5,802 bases of DNA from an uncultured Actinomyces sp. (GCA_902773415.1 CACYEE010000091.1:1-5802), one strand, 5' to 3'. Positions 1 to 5,242 are shown, counted from the stretch's first letter. Program-made: numbers and translations. The notes: generated by a model not told the origin, from the letters alone.

Positions 1-1142
1 CCGGGCCAGACGCGCACGGCAACGGCTCCGGCACCGTGCCCGCGCCGGCTTCCGCACAGGCACGGGCGGCCGGCCTTGCGCAGGCCCGGCAGCTCACGGC
101 CATCGACCCGAAGCCCGCCGGCGCCTCGCAGTTCCCGCCTGCCCGCGGCGCCGTTCCTCGCCGTCGCGCCGCACCCCCTGCCGCGTCCCGGTCTCCGGCC
201 GCGCCCGACTCCGGCTCCGCATCCGCAGCAGCCGGCCGGTCCCGCGCCGAAGCCCGCCAGAAGCGCCGACGCTGGCCAGCCGTCCTGCTCGTTTTCGCGC
301 TTCTTGGCGTCGCGGCAAGCGGCAGCGCCTGGTATTTCCTCGGCGGGCCAGGACGGAAAGCCGAAGTGCCCGCGGTCGTCGGCGAATCCGGCGAACGGGC
401 CCGAAGCCTCCTTGAAGCCGCCGGATTCGTTGTCGAGACAACCGAAGCCTATTCCGACGATGTCACCGAAGGAGTCGTCATTTCCTCCTCTCCAGACCAA
501 GGCGTCCTCAAGATCGGTTCGCCGGTCACGGTTGTCGTCTCTCTCGGAATCGAGCAGGTCGCCGTGCCGAACATCGTCTCGATGACTGCCGAAGAGGCGG
601 CCCAGGCGCTGCGCTCTGCCCGTCTCGAACCACGGCCCGACGAAGAGTATTCGGAGACTGTCGAAACCGGCCGCGTCGTTTCGCAGAGCATTGCCGCGAA
701 GAGCCTGGTCGACCATGATTCGCCTGTCGGCTACACGGTGTCGAAAGGCCACCAGCCGATCGAGATTCCCGCTGTTGCCGGGATGAAGCGGGAGGAGGCC
801 GTCTCGGCAATCGAAGGCGCAGGCCTGGCCGTCTCCGCCTCCGAGGCATATTCGGATACGGTGCCTCGGGGAAACGTCGTGTCCCAAGAGCCCTCCGAGG
901 GGACCGCCTTCCGCGGAGACCGGATCGGGATTGTCGTCTCCAAGGGACCGGAAACGGTTCAGGTTCCCGATGTCACCGATCTTTCCGTCGACGAAGCGAA
1001 ACGGAAGATTGAGGAGAGCGGCTTGAAGGTCGACGAATCGCGGCCCTTCGGAATCTCGCACTTCGAGCGGGTATGGATGCAGGATCCGACGAGCGGCACG
1101 ACGGTGAAGAAGGGTTCATCCGTCAAGATCACGATCATCTAG
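1..1142 (+). CDS. pknL: PASTA-domain Ser/Thr protein kinase, C-terminal part (5' end outside window)
   Basis: The frame is open from base 3 to the TAG at 1140-1142 (379 residues visible), so the gene begins upstream and the GTG at 36 is not its start. The visible order is a Pro/Ala/Arg-rich cytosolic linker (to about base 272), a basic cluster (QKRRR) just before one hydrophobic helix (about 273-338), then four extracellular PASTA repeats at about 360-548, 549-749, 750-947 and 948-1139. Each repeat has the VP..V start, an EA...L..aG helix and a closing strand, often ending VSKG. In this family PASTA repeats bind peptidoglycan fragments or lipid II and control a cytosolic kinase that regulates growth and division; the kinase lobe is not visible here. 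The last repeat differs from the others: it has RPFG and VWMQDP where the first three have the YS(D/E)xV turn. The pknL assignment rests on the adjacent convergent aroG, as in M. tuberculosis, and on multi-PASTA PknL of corynebacteria; a pknB-type paralogue is the alternative. Confidence 0.9.
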   Translation, partial: GPDAHGNGSGTVPAPASAQARAAGLAQARQLTAIDPKPAGASQFPPARGAVPRRRAAPPAASRSPAAPDSGSASAAAGRSRAEARQKRRRWPAVLLVFALLGVAASGSAWYFLGGPGRKAEVPAVVGESGERARSLLEAAGFVVETTEAYSDDVTEGVVISSSPDQGVLKIGSPVTVVVSLGIEQVAVPNIVSMTAEEAAQALRSARLEPRPDEEYSETVETGRVVSQSIAAKSLVDHDSPVGYTVSKGHQPIEIPAVAGMKREEAVSAIEGAGLAVSASEAYSDTVPRGNVVSQEPSEGTAFRGDRIGIVVSKGPETVQVPDVTDLSVDEAKRKIEESGLKVDESRPFGISHFERVWMQDPTSGTTVKKGSSVKITII

Positions 1143-1168
1143 CCTGCGGAGGCTGTCTCGCGATGACG

Positions 1169-1186
1169 GCACCCGCCGTCGGGTGC
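1169..1186 (+). terminator. Short hairpin just downstream of the PASTA kinase, possible terminator
   Basis: A perfect 7-bp stem (gcacccg / cgggtgc) with a 4-base loop lies 26 bases after the kinase stop codon. No T-run follows, so it is not a canonical intrinsic terminator. GC-rich actinobacteria often lack the T-run, which leaves termination possible. The right arm also overlaps the left end of the inverted-repeat structure at 1181-1397, so it may belong to that element instead. Confidence 0.35.
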
Positions 1187-1187
1187 A

Positions 1188-1215
1188 GTACAGGGGGTTG
1201 TCCCCAATCCGACAC
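1188..1215 (+). repeat. Dispersed repeat, copy A (diverged)
   Basis: This is the most diverged of three same-orientation copies. It keeps the tccccaatccg block and a G-run followed by a C-run (gggg-gttgt-cccc, 1193/1194-1205) able to form a small hairpin, and ends in gacac. Its upstream part (gtacagggg) resembles the right arm of copy B more than the left arm. Confidence 0.6.
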
Positions 1216-1340
1216 GCGGAAGGCCCGCCGCGGGCTTCCTTGGCCTCGGGCGTGAAATGCGGGCGCTCATGCCTCTCGGCCCGCGTCGCTGCGAGCGGGA
1301 GGGAAGCCAAGCGAACACGGTCCCCGATTCGCCAAGGCAC

Positions 1341-1395
1341 GTGTCGCAAAGGGGACTGTTCCCAATCCGGCACCGGCCTGTCCCCTGTACGACAC
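1341..1395. repeat. Dispersed repeat, copy B, forming a 55-base inverted repeat
   Basis: Bases 1343-1371 match copy C (3103-3131) at 28 of 29 positions. The stretch 1341-1395 is itself an inverted repeat: the 16-base arm gtgtcgcaaaggggac (1341-1356) pairs with 1380-1395 at 14 of 16 positions, around a 23-base middle. Inside the left arm is a smaller ggggactgttccc hairpin in which the one change from copy C turns a G-C pair into a G-U wobble. It lies between two convergent genes, so the folded RNA could stop transcription from either side. Confidence 0.7.
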
Positions 1396-1437
1396 CCGGC
1401 TTTCTCGCCTGCACAAACGGCCGGGGAGGATCGGCGT

Positions 1438-2796
1438 CTAGAGCTGGATGTCGCGCAGGGCCTCGGCGACAAGGAAGGCCATTTCGAGGGACTGCTGGTG
1501 ATTGAGACGCGGATCGACAAGGGTTTCGTAGCGGTCGGCGAGCCCTTCGACGGAAATCTCCTCCGAGCCTCCCAGCACCTCCGTCACGTCGTCGCCGGTG
1601 AGTTCCACATGCATCCCGCCCGGATGGGTGCCCAGCGATTCGTGAACGGCGAAGAAGCCTCGAATCTCCTTGAGGATGGCGCTCATCTTGCGGGTCTTGT
1701 AGCCGTTCTCGGCGCTGATGGTGTTCCCGTGCATCGGGTCGGTCACCCAGGTCACGGGCCTGCCGTCGGCCTTGACCGCTTCGACGATGGGCGGCAGCAC
1801 GGCGATGATCCTCTCCGCGCCCATGCGGGTGATGAAGGTCAGGCGGCCTTCTTCCCCTTCCGGGTTGAGCCTGTCGATGAGGGCAATCGCGTCCTCGGGA
1901 GCGGTCGTCGGGCCGAGCTTGACGCCAATCGGGTTCCGCACCTTCGACATCAGGTCGACATGGGCTCCTCCGAGCTGGCGGGTGCGTTCCCCGATCCAGA
2001 GCATATGGGCCGAGCAGTCGTAGAGTTCCCCGGTTCGCGAGTCGACGCGGGTCAAAGCCTCCTCGTAGTCGAGCAGGAGCGCCTCGTGGGCGACGTACAT
2101 GTCAACAGTGCGGAAGGATTCGTCGGAAACCTTCGCGGCCTTCATGAAACGCATGGCGCGGTCGATTTCCGCGGCGAGCGCCTCGTAGCGGGAGTATGCG
2201 GGGTTGCGCATGAAACCCTGGTTCCATTCGTGGACCTTCGACAGGTCGGCAAAGCCTCCGGTGGTGAATGCGCGCACGAGATTGAGCGTCGCGGCCGAGC
2301 GCTGGTAGGCCTCGACGAGACGACGCGAATCGGGGGTGCGGGCGGTCTCGGTGAATTCGTGGCCGTTGATCATGTCTCCGAAGTAGGAGGGAAGCTCGAT
2401 GCCGTCCCGAATCTCGGTCTGGCGCGAGCGCGGCTTGGCGTACTGGCCTGCCATCCGCCCGATCTTGACGACGGGAACGGATGCGCCGTAGGTAAGGGCA
2501 ACGGCCATCTGGAGAATCGTGCGGATCTTCCCCCGGATCCGGTCCGCCGTCGATTCGGCGAAGGACTCCGCGCAGTCGCCTCCCATGAGCATGAAGGCTT
2601 CTGCCCGAGATGCGGCGGCGATCTCTTCCTTGAGCTTGTCGGCCTCGCCCGCGAACACGAGGGGCGGCAGGCTTCGCAGATACGCGAGATCCTCGGCAAG
2701 GCGATCCGTGTCGGGCCATGCGGGCTGATGGTGGGCTTCTCGCTGTCTCCAGGCGGCGATGTCGGCAAGTTTCGCCGCGGTCTCGTTGTTGTGCAT
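1438..2796 (-). CDS. aroG: Class II 3-deoxy-D-arabino-heptulosonate 7-phosphate (DAHP) synthase
   Basis: It encodes a 452-residue cytosolic enzyme that condenses phosphoenolpyruvate with erythrose-4-phosphate to give DAHP, the first step of the shikimate pathway to Phe, Tyr, Trp and folate. Class II signatures are clear: GGDCAESF (72-79), KIGRMAGQYAKPRS (111-124), GERTRQLGGAHVDLMSKVRNP (269-289) and GVKLGPTT (291-298). By analogy with M. tuberculosis AroG the metal ligands are C75, H356 (in DPMHGNT), E398 (in GGMHVELTG) and D428 (in VDPRLN); all are present. It is about 10 residues shorter than the 462-residue M. tuberculosis enzyme, and the difference sits at the N-terminus, a region linked to dimer contacts and aromatic feedback in that enzyme. 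The ATG at 2796 is preferred because a -10 box sits 6 bases upstream and no ribosome binding site is seen, as expected for a leaderless mRNA. It is convergent with the PASTA kinase gene. Confidence 0.97.
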   Translation of the reverse strand: MHNNETAAKLADIAAWRQREAHHQPAWPDTDRLAEDLAYLRSLPPLVFAGEADKLKEEIAAASRAEAFMLMGGDCAESFAESTADRIRGKIRTILQMAVALTYGASVPVVKIGRMAGQYAKPRSRQTEIRDGIELPSYFGDMINGHEFTETARTPDSRRLVEAYQRSAATLNLVRAFTTGGFADLSKVHEWNQGFMRNPAYSRYEALAAEIDRAMRFMKAAKVSDESFRTVDMYVAHEALLLDYEEALTRVDSRTGELYDCSAHMLWIGERTRQLGGAHVDLMSKVRNPIGVKLGPTTAPEDAIALIDRLNPEGEEGRLTFITRMGAERIIAVLPPIVEAVKADGRPVTWVTDPMHGNTISAENGYKTRKMSAILKEIRGFFAVHESLGTHPGGMHVELTGDDVTEVLGGSEEISVEGLADRYETLVDPRLNHQQSLEMAFLVAEALRDIQL

Positions 2797-2802
2797 ACGA
2801 GC

Positions 2803-2808
2803 ATTCTA
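2803..2808 (-). promoter_or_regulatory. -10 box of aroG, placed for a leaderless transcript
   Basis: Read on the minus strand, TAGAAT is followed by 6 bases (gctcgt) and then the ATG of aroG. That is the usual distance from a -10 box to the first transcribed base, so transcription should begin at or next to the A of the start codon. There is no purine-rich Shine-Dalgarno stretch between them. No convincing -35 hexamer is seen at 16-18 bases upstream. If this is right, no leader-peptide attenuator or riboswitch can control aroG from this promoter. Confidence 0.6.
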
Positions 2809-2910
2809 TGCGCCCGCCATGTCGGCCCGGCGACTGTCCGCACCCCGAAACCGGCTCCGCCCCGTCCGCCCGGTCAAGGCGTCTCGGTTTGGCACGACGG
2901 CACACGTGTC

Positions 2911-2945
2911 CTCCGGGACGCGCCTTGGCCCCTCCCGTCCCGGGG
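2911..2945. repeat. Stem-loop 1 of the array upstream of aroG
   Basis: A perfect 8-bp inverted repeat (ccgggacg 2913-2920 / cgtcccgg 2936-2943) is extended by a G-U and a C-G pair, with a 15-base loop. It lies about 105-140 bases upstream of the likely aroG transcription start. Confidence 0.5.
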
Positions 2946-2962
2946 CGGCCACCCGAAGGAAG

Positions 2963-3000
2963 CGGGCGCAGCGAGCTTGCTCGCCGTTGCCGAGCGCCCG
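2963..3000. repeat. Stem-loop 2 of the array, with an inner palindrome
   Basis: The arms cgggcgc (2963-2969) and gcgcccg (2994-3000) are perfectly complementary. Between them gcgagc-tt-gctcgc (2971-2984) is a second inverted repeat. A short tandem run of cgagac units follows at about 2999-3014. Confidence 0.4.
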
Positions 3001-3010
3001 AGACCGAGAC

Positions 3011-3060
3011 CGAGGAAGCCGCCGCATGCAGACGCATGCCTGCCGGCCACGGCTTCCTCG
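3011..3060. repeat. Stem-loop 3 of the array
   Basis: The arms cgaggaagccg (3011-3021) and cggcttcctcg (3050-3060) form a perfect 11-bp stem. The loop contains two copies of cgcatgc (3023-3029 and 3033-3039) that can pair with each other, so a branched fold is possible. Confidence 0.55.
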
Positions 3061-3064
3061 CTCC

Positions 3065-3094
3065 GGTCTTGCGCGGGCACGCCCGCGCAAGACC
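3065..3094. repeat. Stem-loop 4 of the array: near-continuous 14-bp inverted repeat
   Basis: The 14-base arms ggtcttgcgcgggc (3065-3078) and its exact complement (3081-3094) are separated by only two bases, giving a stem of about 13 bp with a tight loop. This is among the strongest folds in the window and begins 4 bases after stem-loop 3 ends. It could stop transcripts coming from the upstream phosphofructokinase gene, although no T-run is present. Confidence 0.65.
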
Positions 3095-3102
3095 TTCCGC
3101 TC

Positions 3103-3131
3103 GTCGCAAAGGGGACTGTCCCCAATCCGGC
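3103..3131 (+). repeat. Dispersed repeat, copy C
   Basis: This copy matches copy B (1343-1371) at 28 of 29 bases and has the same orientation, although the two are 1.76 kb apart on opposite sides of aroG. Its core gggga-ctg-tcccc (3111-3123) is a perfect 5-bp hairpin. Its 3' end overlaps the first bases of the 12-bp stem-loop at 3129-3158, so the two form one structured unit. Confidence 0.75.
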
Positions 3132-3158
3132 GTATCAATGTGACCCCATTGATACGCC
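3129..3158. repeat. Perfect 12-bp stem-loop joined to repeat copy C
   Basis: The arms ggcgtatcaatg (3129-3140) and cattgatacgcc (3147-3158) are exact complements around the 6-base loop tgaccc. The stem is much richer in A+T than its surroundings, which makes it stand out. It lies 136 bases past the phosphofructokinase stop codon on the minus strand. It may end that transcript, act as a protein-binding site, or be part of a repeat element. Confidence 0.7.
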
Positions 3159-3293
3159 ACAAACAGCTTGGGCATCCTTCCGAGGCGGCCCCCGGGAGCC
3201 CCGTTCGTCGCCGTGACCGCTCTCGCACGGATTCCCGCATGCTCGCCTCGCGCAGCCTGCCCCGCCGCGGCGTCGGACCGGCCGACAGGCGCG
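3159..3293. other. Spacer downstream of pfp without a recognised feature
   Basis: Together with 2797-3158 this makes a gene-free gap of about 500 bases between the phosphofructokinase stop and the DAHP synthase start. In this 135-base part I see no gene, clear hairpin or promoter. The distance and the structured DNA beyond it argue that pfp and aroG are not one operon despite their shared strand. Confidence 0.5.
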
Positions 3294-4505
3294 TCAGTCA
3301 GCCGCGAGCGGCTGGCCGAGTTCCTTCATGAGGCCCACGAAGAAGTCGCGCGTGATGTCGAAGGGCTTGCCGCCCTTGATGCGCGCGAAGTCGATCGTCG
3401 ACATGACGTCGCCGTTGTCCTCGTCCTGGCCGATGACTCCGGGCTTGCCTTCGAGGGCGGAGTCGACAGCCATCATGCACATTTCCTTGATGAGGTCGAG
3501 GTCGCGCTTGTTGGCATGCCAGGCGCGCGAGAAGTAGCCGGACTTCTGCACCATGACCTTCTCGGCGCCCAGACGCTCGGCGAACTGGTGGGCGAACCAC
3601 TGGCCGGGGTTGATGGTGTCGAGCTTGACGTGGCCGAAGGGGTCGCGCTCGATGGTCTCGCCGGCCGCTTCCTTCTCGGCGATGATCTCGTCGACGGCGG
3701 CGCCCTCGGAGATGAAGATGTTGACGTTGCCGCGCTCGTCCATGATCTTCTTCAGGCGGGAGGCCTCCTCGTCAAGGTCGATGGCCATCTCGGGCAGGTA
3801 GACGGCATGGACGTCCCAGCGTTCGCCGGAAAGGCCGGCGGAAGGAACCCAGGTCTGCTCCTTGACCCACTCGTGGTAGTTGTAGGCGGCCTGCGCGGTG
3901 AGATATCCGCAGTTGCGGCCCATGACCTCGTGGACGATGAGCATGCGCGGGTTCGAGCGGTGCTCGCCGATGACGTGCTGGGCGAAGTCGGAGGCCTCTT
4001 CGGCGGCGGTCCAGGCGCCGAGGGACTGGCGAATCGGGTAGACGTCGTTGTCGATGGTCTTGGGCAGGCCGACGACGGTCAGCTCGTAGTCGTTCTCGTG
4101 GAGATAGGCTGCAAGATCGGCGGCGGTCGTGTTCGTGTCGTCGCCGCCAATGGTGTGCAGGACGTCGACGCCGTCGGCCTTCAGGCGCTCTGCGGCGACG
4201 GCAAGCGGGTCTTCGCCTTCCTTGACAAGCCCGCGCTTGACGAGGTTTTTCGCGTTGGTGAGCTTGACGCGGGAGTTGCCGATCGGCGAACCGCCGAATC
4301 TGGTGAGAATCTCCGCGTTCTTGCGGGCGTCGTCGTCGATGACGACGTAGTTGCCGGTCAGCAGGCCGTGGTAGCCGTACTGGTAGGCGATGATTTCGGC
4401 CTCGGGCGCGATTTCGTTGTAGCGCTGGACGAGGTATCCGACGGCGGCGGACAGGCAGGGGGCGAATCCGCCTGCGGTAAGCAGGGCAACGCGGTTGACA
4501 GTCAT
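3294..4505 (-). CDS. pfp: Pyrophosphate-dependent 6-phosphofructokinase (diphosphate-fructose-6-phosphate 1-phosphotransferase)
   Basis: It encodes a 403-residue cytosolic enzyme that reversibly phosphorylates fructose-6-phosphate to fructose-1,6-bisphosphate, serving both glycolysis and gluconeogenesis. The phosphate-donor site indicates PPi rather than ATP: GGDDT at 120-124, where ATP enzymes have GGDGS, and PKTIDND at 148-154, where ATP enzymes have PGTIDND. Other family blocks are LLTAGGFAPCLSAAVG (8-23), FGGSPIGNSRVKLTN (70-84), MGRNCGYL (195-202), NIFISEGA (262-269) and MVQKSGYFSR (318-327). From memory it closely resembles the roughly 404-residue Propionibacterium freudenreichii enzyme over its whole length, so it is complete. 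The ATG at 4505 has GGAAGG six bases upstream. The frame stays open upstream to about 5774, but that is a GC-rich accident antisense to other genes. It is divergent from the small membrane protein gene, with 72 bases between the starts. Confidence 0.97.
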   Translation of the reverse strand: MTVNRVALLTAGGFAPCLSAAVGYLVQRYNEIAPEAEIIAYQYGYHGLLTGNYVVIDDDARKNAEILTRFGGSPIGNSRVKLTNAKNLVKRGLVKEGEDPLAVAAERLKADGVDVLHTIGGDDTNTTAADLAAYLHENDYELTVVGLPKTIDNDVYPIRQSLGAWTAAEEASDFAQHVIGEHRSNPRMLIVHEVMGRNCGYLTAQAAYNYHEWVKEQTWVPSAGLSGERWDVHAVYLPEMAIDLDEEASRLKKIMDERGNVNIFISEGAAVDEIIAEKEAAGETIERDPFGHVKLDTINPGQWFAHQFAERLGAEKVMVQKSGYFSRAWHANKRDLDLIKEMCMMAVDSALEGKPGVIGQDEDNGDVMSTIDFARIKGGKPFDITRDFFVGLMKELGQPLAAD

Positions 4506-4511
4506 CAGTAA

Positions 4512-4517
4512 CCTTCC
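4512..4517 (-). promoter_or_regulatory. Ribosome binding site of pfp
   Basis: GGAAGG on the minus strand, 6 bases before the ATG at 4505. It fixes the start of pfp within a frame that stays open much further upstream. Confidence 0.65.
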
Positions 4518-4553
4518 GATTCGGGTTGCGGCGCCTTCTGGCGCGCCGTTCCC

Positions 4554-4584
4554 ATTGTAGCGAGTAGGCTGGGCGGCATGACAA
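4554..4584 (-). promoter_or_regulatory. Likely promoter of pfp
   Basis: On the minus strand TACAAT (4559-4554) is a strong -10 match. TTGTCA (4584-4579) matches the -35 consensus at 5 of 6 bases but at a long 19-base spacing. Transcription would start near 4547 and give a leader of about 42 bases, with a small 5-bp hairpin at 4531-4544 before the ribosome binding site. The -35 lies inside the first codons of the divergent gene, so the two promoters overlap and could compete. Confidence 0.5.
4565..4570 (+). promoter_or_regulatory. -10-like box for the small membrane protein gene, leaderless spacing
   Basis: TAGGCT fits the TANNNT pattern and ends 7 bases before the ATG at 4578, the distance expected if transcription starts at the start codon. 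The intervening gggcggc is not a good Shine-Dalgarno match. No clear -35 is seen. Confidence 0.4.
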
Positions 4585-5039
4585 GTTCGAGCGACCGGAG
4601 CAATGAGGATTTCGAGCGGGAATGGCGCGAGATCGCGAGGGGCCTTGCGGATATCGAGGAACCGACCGAACCGATCGCGCCGCCGTCGCGCGAGCCTCGC
4701 CGATACGAACGGCCCTTTGGCGGGCACGGGCGCGGGCCGAGGGACTGGAATCCGGCCTCCGACGACGAGGTCGAGCCTTCCCTTGCCGAGGACGACGACC
4801 TCTCCTACCGTCGCGCCTCGGGGACGGAGCTTGCGGTCGCCCATCCGTCGCGGGCCGTCGCGTGGCTTGGCGCATTTGTCCTCATGCTCGCAGGAATCGG
4901 GGTCGGGGCCGGCATCGTTCCCGCTCCGCCCGTCGTTGCGGGAGCCCTGCTGTGCGCGGGCTTTGCCGTCGCGGCCCTCGCGGCCTTCCTGTCGGCGCGA
5001 AAGGGCGACGACCCTTTCGACGACGGGGCACGCCTGTGA
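4578..5039 (+). CDS. Small two-helix membrane protein of unknown function
   Basis: I do not recognise a named family for this 153-residue protein. Residues 1-30 are charged and probably helical (DFEREWREIARGL). Residues 31-90 are rich in Pro, Arg, Asp and Glu and likely disordered, with an acidic stretch (SDDEVEPSLAEDDD). Two hydrophobic segments follow at about 94-113 and 117-139, joined by a short Pro-containing turn (VPAPP), then a short tail (RKGDDPFDDGARL). The two closely spaced helices suggest a hairpin in the cytoplasmic membrane with both ends on the same side, probably inside. Codon use fits a real gene: third positions are mostly G or C. Divergence from pfp and a small RAM protein gene downstream on the same strand say little about its role. 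The ATG at 4578 fits a leaderless start. Confidence 0.8.
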   Translation: MTSSSDRSNEDFEREWREIARGLADIEEPTEPIAPPSREPRRYERPFGGHGRGPRDWNPASDDEVEPSLAEDDDLSYRRASGTELAVAHPSRAVAWLGAFVLMLAGIGVGAGIVPAPPVVAGALLCAGFAVAALAAFLSARKGDDPFDDGARL

Positions 5040-5137
5040 GCGACCTGCAAGCGTTGGGATCCTTCGCGCTCCCGCGCGCGTGCCGCCCTTTGAGAGGACC
5101 GTCCCGCTCGCCGCGCGGGCTACGGGAGCGCTCGCCT
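5040..5137. other. Intergenic spacer without a convincing gene
   Basis: This is the left part of the 217-base gap before the RAM-domain gene. A GTG at 5036 overlaps the previous stop codon and opens a 54-codon frame to a TAG at 5198-5200. Its Arg/Pro/Ser-rich product looks like translated spacer, and its stop lies inside a -10-like box. I see only weak GC-rich pairing here. Confidence 0.4.
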
Positions 5138-5161
5138 TTCGCGTTCGCGCGCGAACGCGAA
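5138..5161. promoter_or_regulatory. Perfect 24-bp palindrome upstream of the RAM-domain gene
   Basis: The half-site ttcgcgttcgcg (5138-5149) is followed at once by its exact reverse complement (5150-5161), with no spacer. It ends 36 bases before the -10-like box at 5198. Position and symmetry suit a dimeric regulator's operator. As RNA it would give a 10-bp stem with a CGCG loop, so a terminator of the preceding gene is the main alternative, but no T-run follows. Confidence 0.5.
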
Positions 5162-5197
5162 TACGGACCCGAGGACGACCTTGACCGCACGCTGGAC

Positions 5198-5203
5198 TAG
5201 TAT
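5198..5203 (+). promoter_or_regulatory. -10-like box of the RAM-domain gene
   Basis: TAGTAT matches TANNNT and would start transcription near 5210, leaving a leader of about 47 bases before the GTG start. TTGACC at 5181-5186 resembles a -35 but is only 11 bases away, too close to pair with it, so the -35 is unresolved. Confidence 0.4.
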
Positions 5204-5242
5204 GGGAACAGGCCAGCCGTCGGCGCTGGTTCCAGCCGATCC

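Larger units (their letters stand above)
1181..1397. repeat. 217-bp segment bounded by imperfect 16-bp inverted repeats, in the convergent intergenic region
   Basis: The first 16 bases (gggtgcagtacagggg, 1181-1196) match the reverse complement of the last 16 (1382-1397) at 14 of 16 positions. Nested inside are two copies of a dispersed repeat, one near each end, and an imperfect hairpin at 1218-1239 (ggaag-g-cccg / cggg-cttcc). The segment fills most of the 295-bp gap between the convergent kinase and DAHP synthase genes, and I see no credible gene in it. It could be a REPIN-like or MITE-like non-autonomous element, or simply a cluster of stem-loops at a transcription end point. No target-site duplication is evident at its edges. 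Confidence 0.5.

Noticed and set aside
36..38. GTG at 36 as the start of the PASTA protein
   Set aside because: The frame is open to the window edge, there is no ribosome binding site, and the protein would lack its kinase domain.
1143..1437. CRISPR array from the repeated ggggac-type units
   Set aside because: Copies are few, diverged, unevenly spaced, and no cas genes are present.
2999..3016. Tandem cgagac repeat as a functional microsatellite
   Set aside because: Only about two and a half units; too short to stand apart from chance.
2797..3160. Trp or Phe attenuator or T-box in front of aroG
   Set aside because: No leader peptide with runs of Trp or Phe codons and no T-box core were seen, and the -10 position implies no leader at all.
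1183..3216. Long + strand open frame (677 codons) over aroG
   Set aside because: It is antisense to a DAHP synthase with all metal ligands; its translation is low-complexity and resembles no family. Long antisense frames are usual in GC-rich DNA.
3168..4511. Long + strand open frame (447 codons) over pfp
   Set aside because: It is antisense to a full-length phosphofructokinase; its Val/Asp/Gly-rich product is typical of mirrored GC-rich codons.
5036..5200. 54-codon frame starting with GTG that overlaps the stop of the membrane protein gene (GTGA)
   Set aside because: The overlap looks like translational coupling, but the product is Arg/Pro/Ser-rich, contains the 24-bp palindrome and ends inside a -10-like box.
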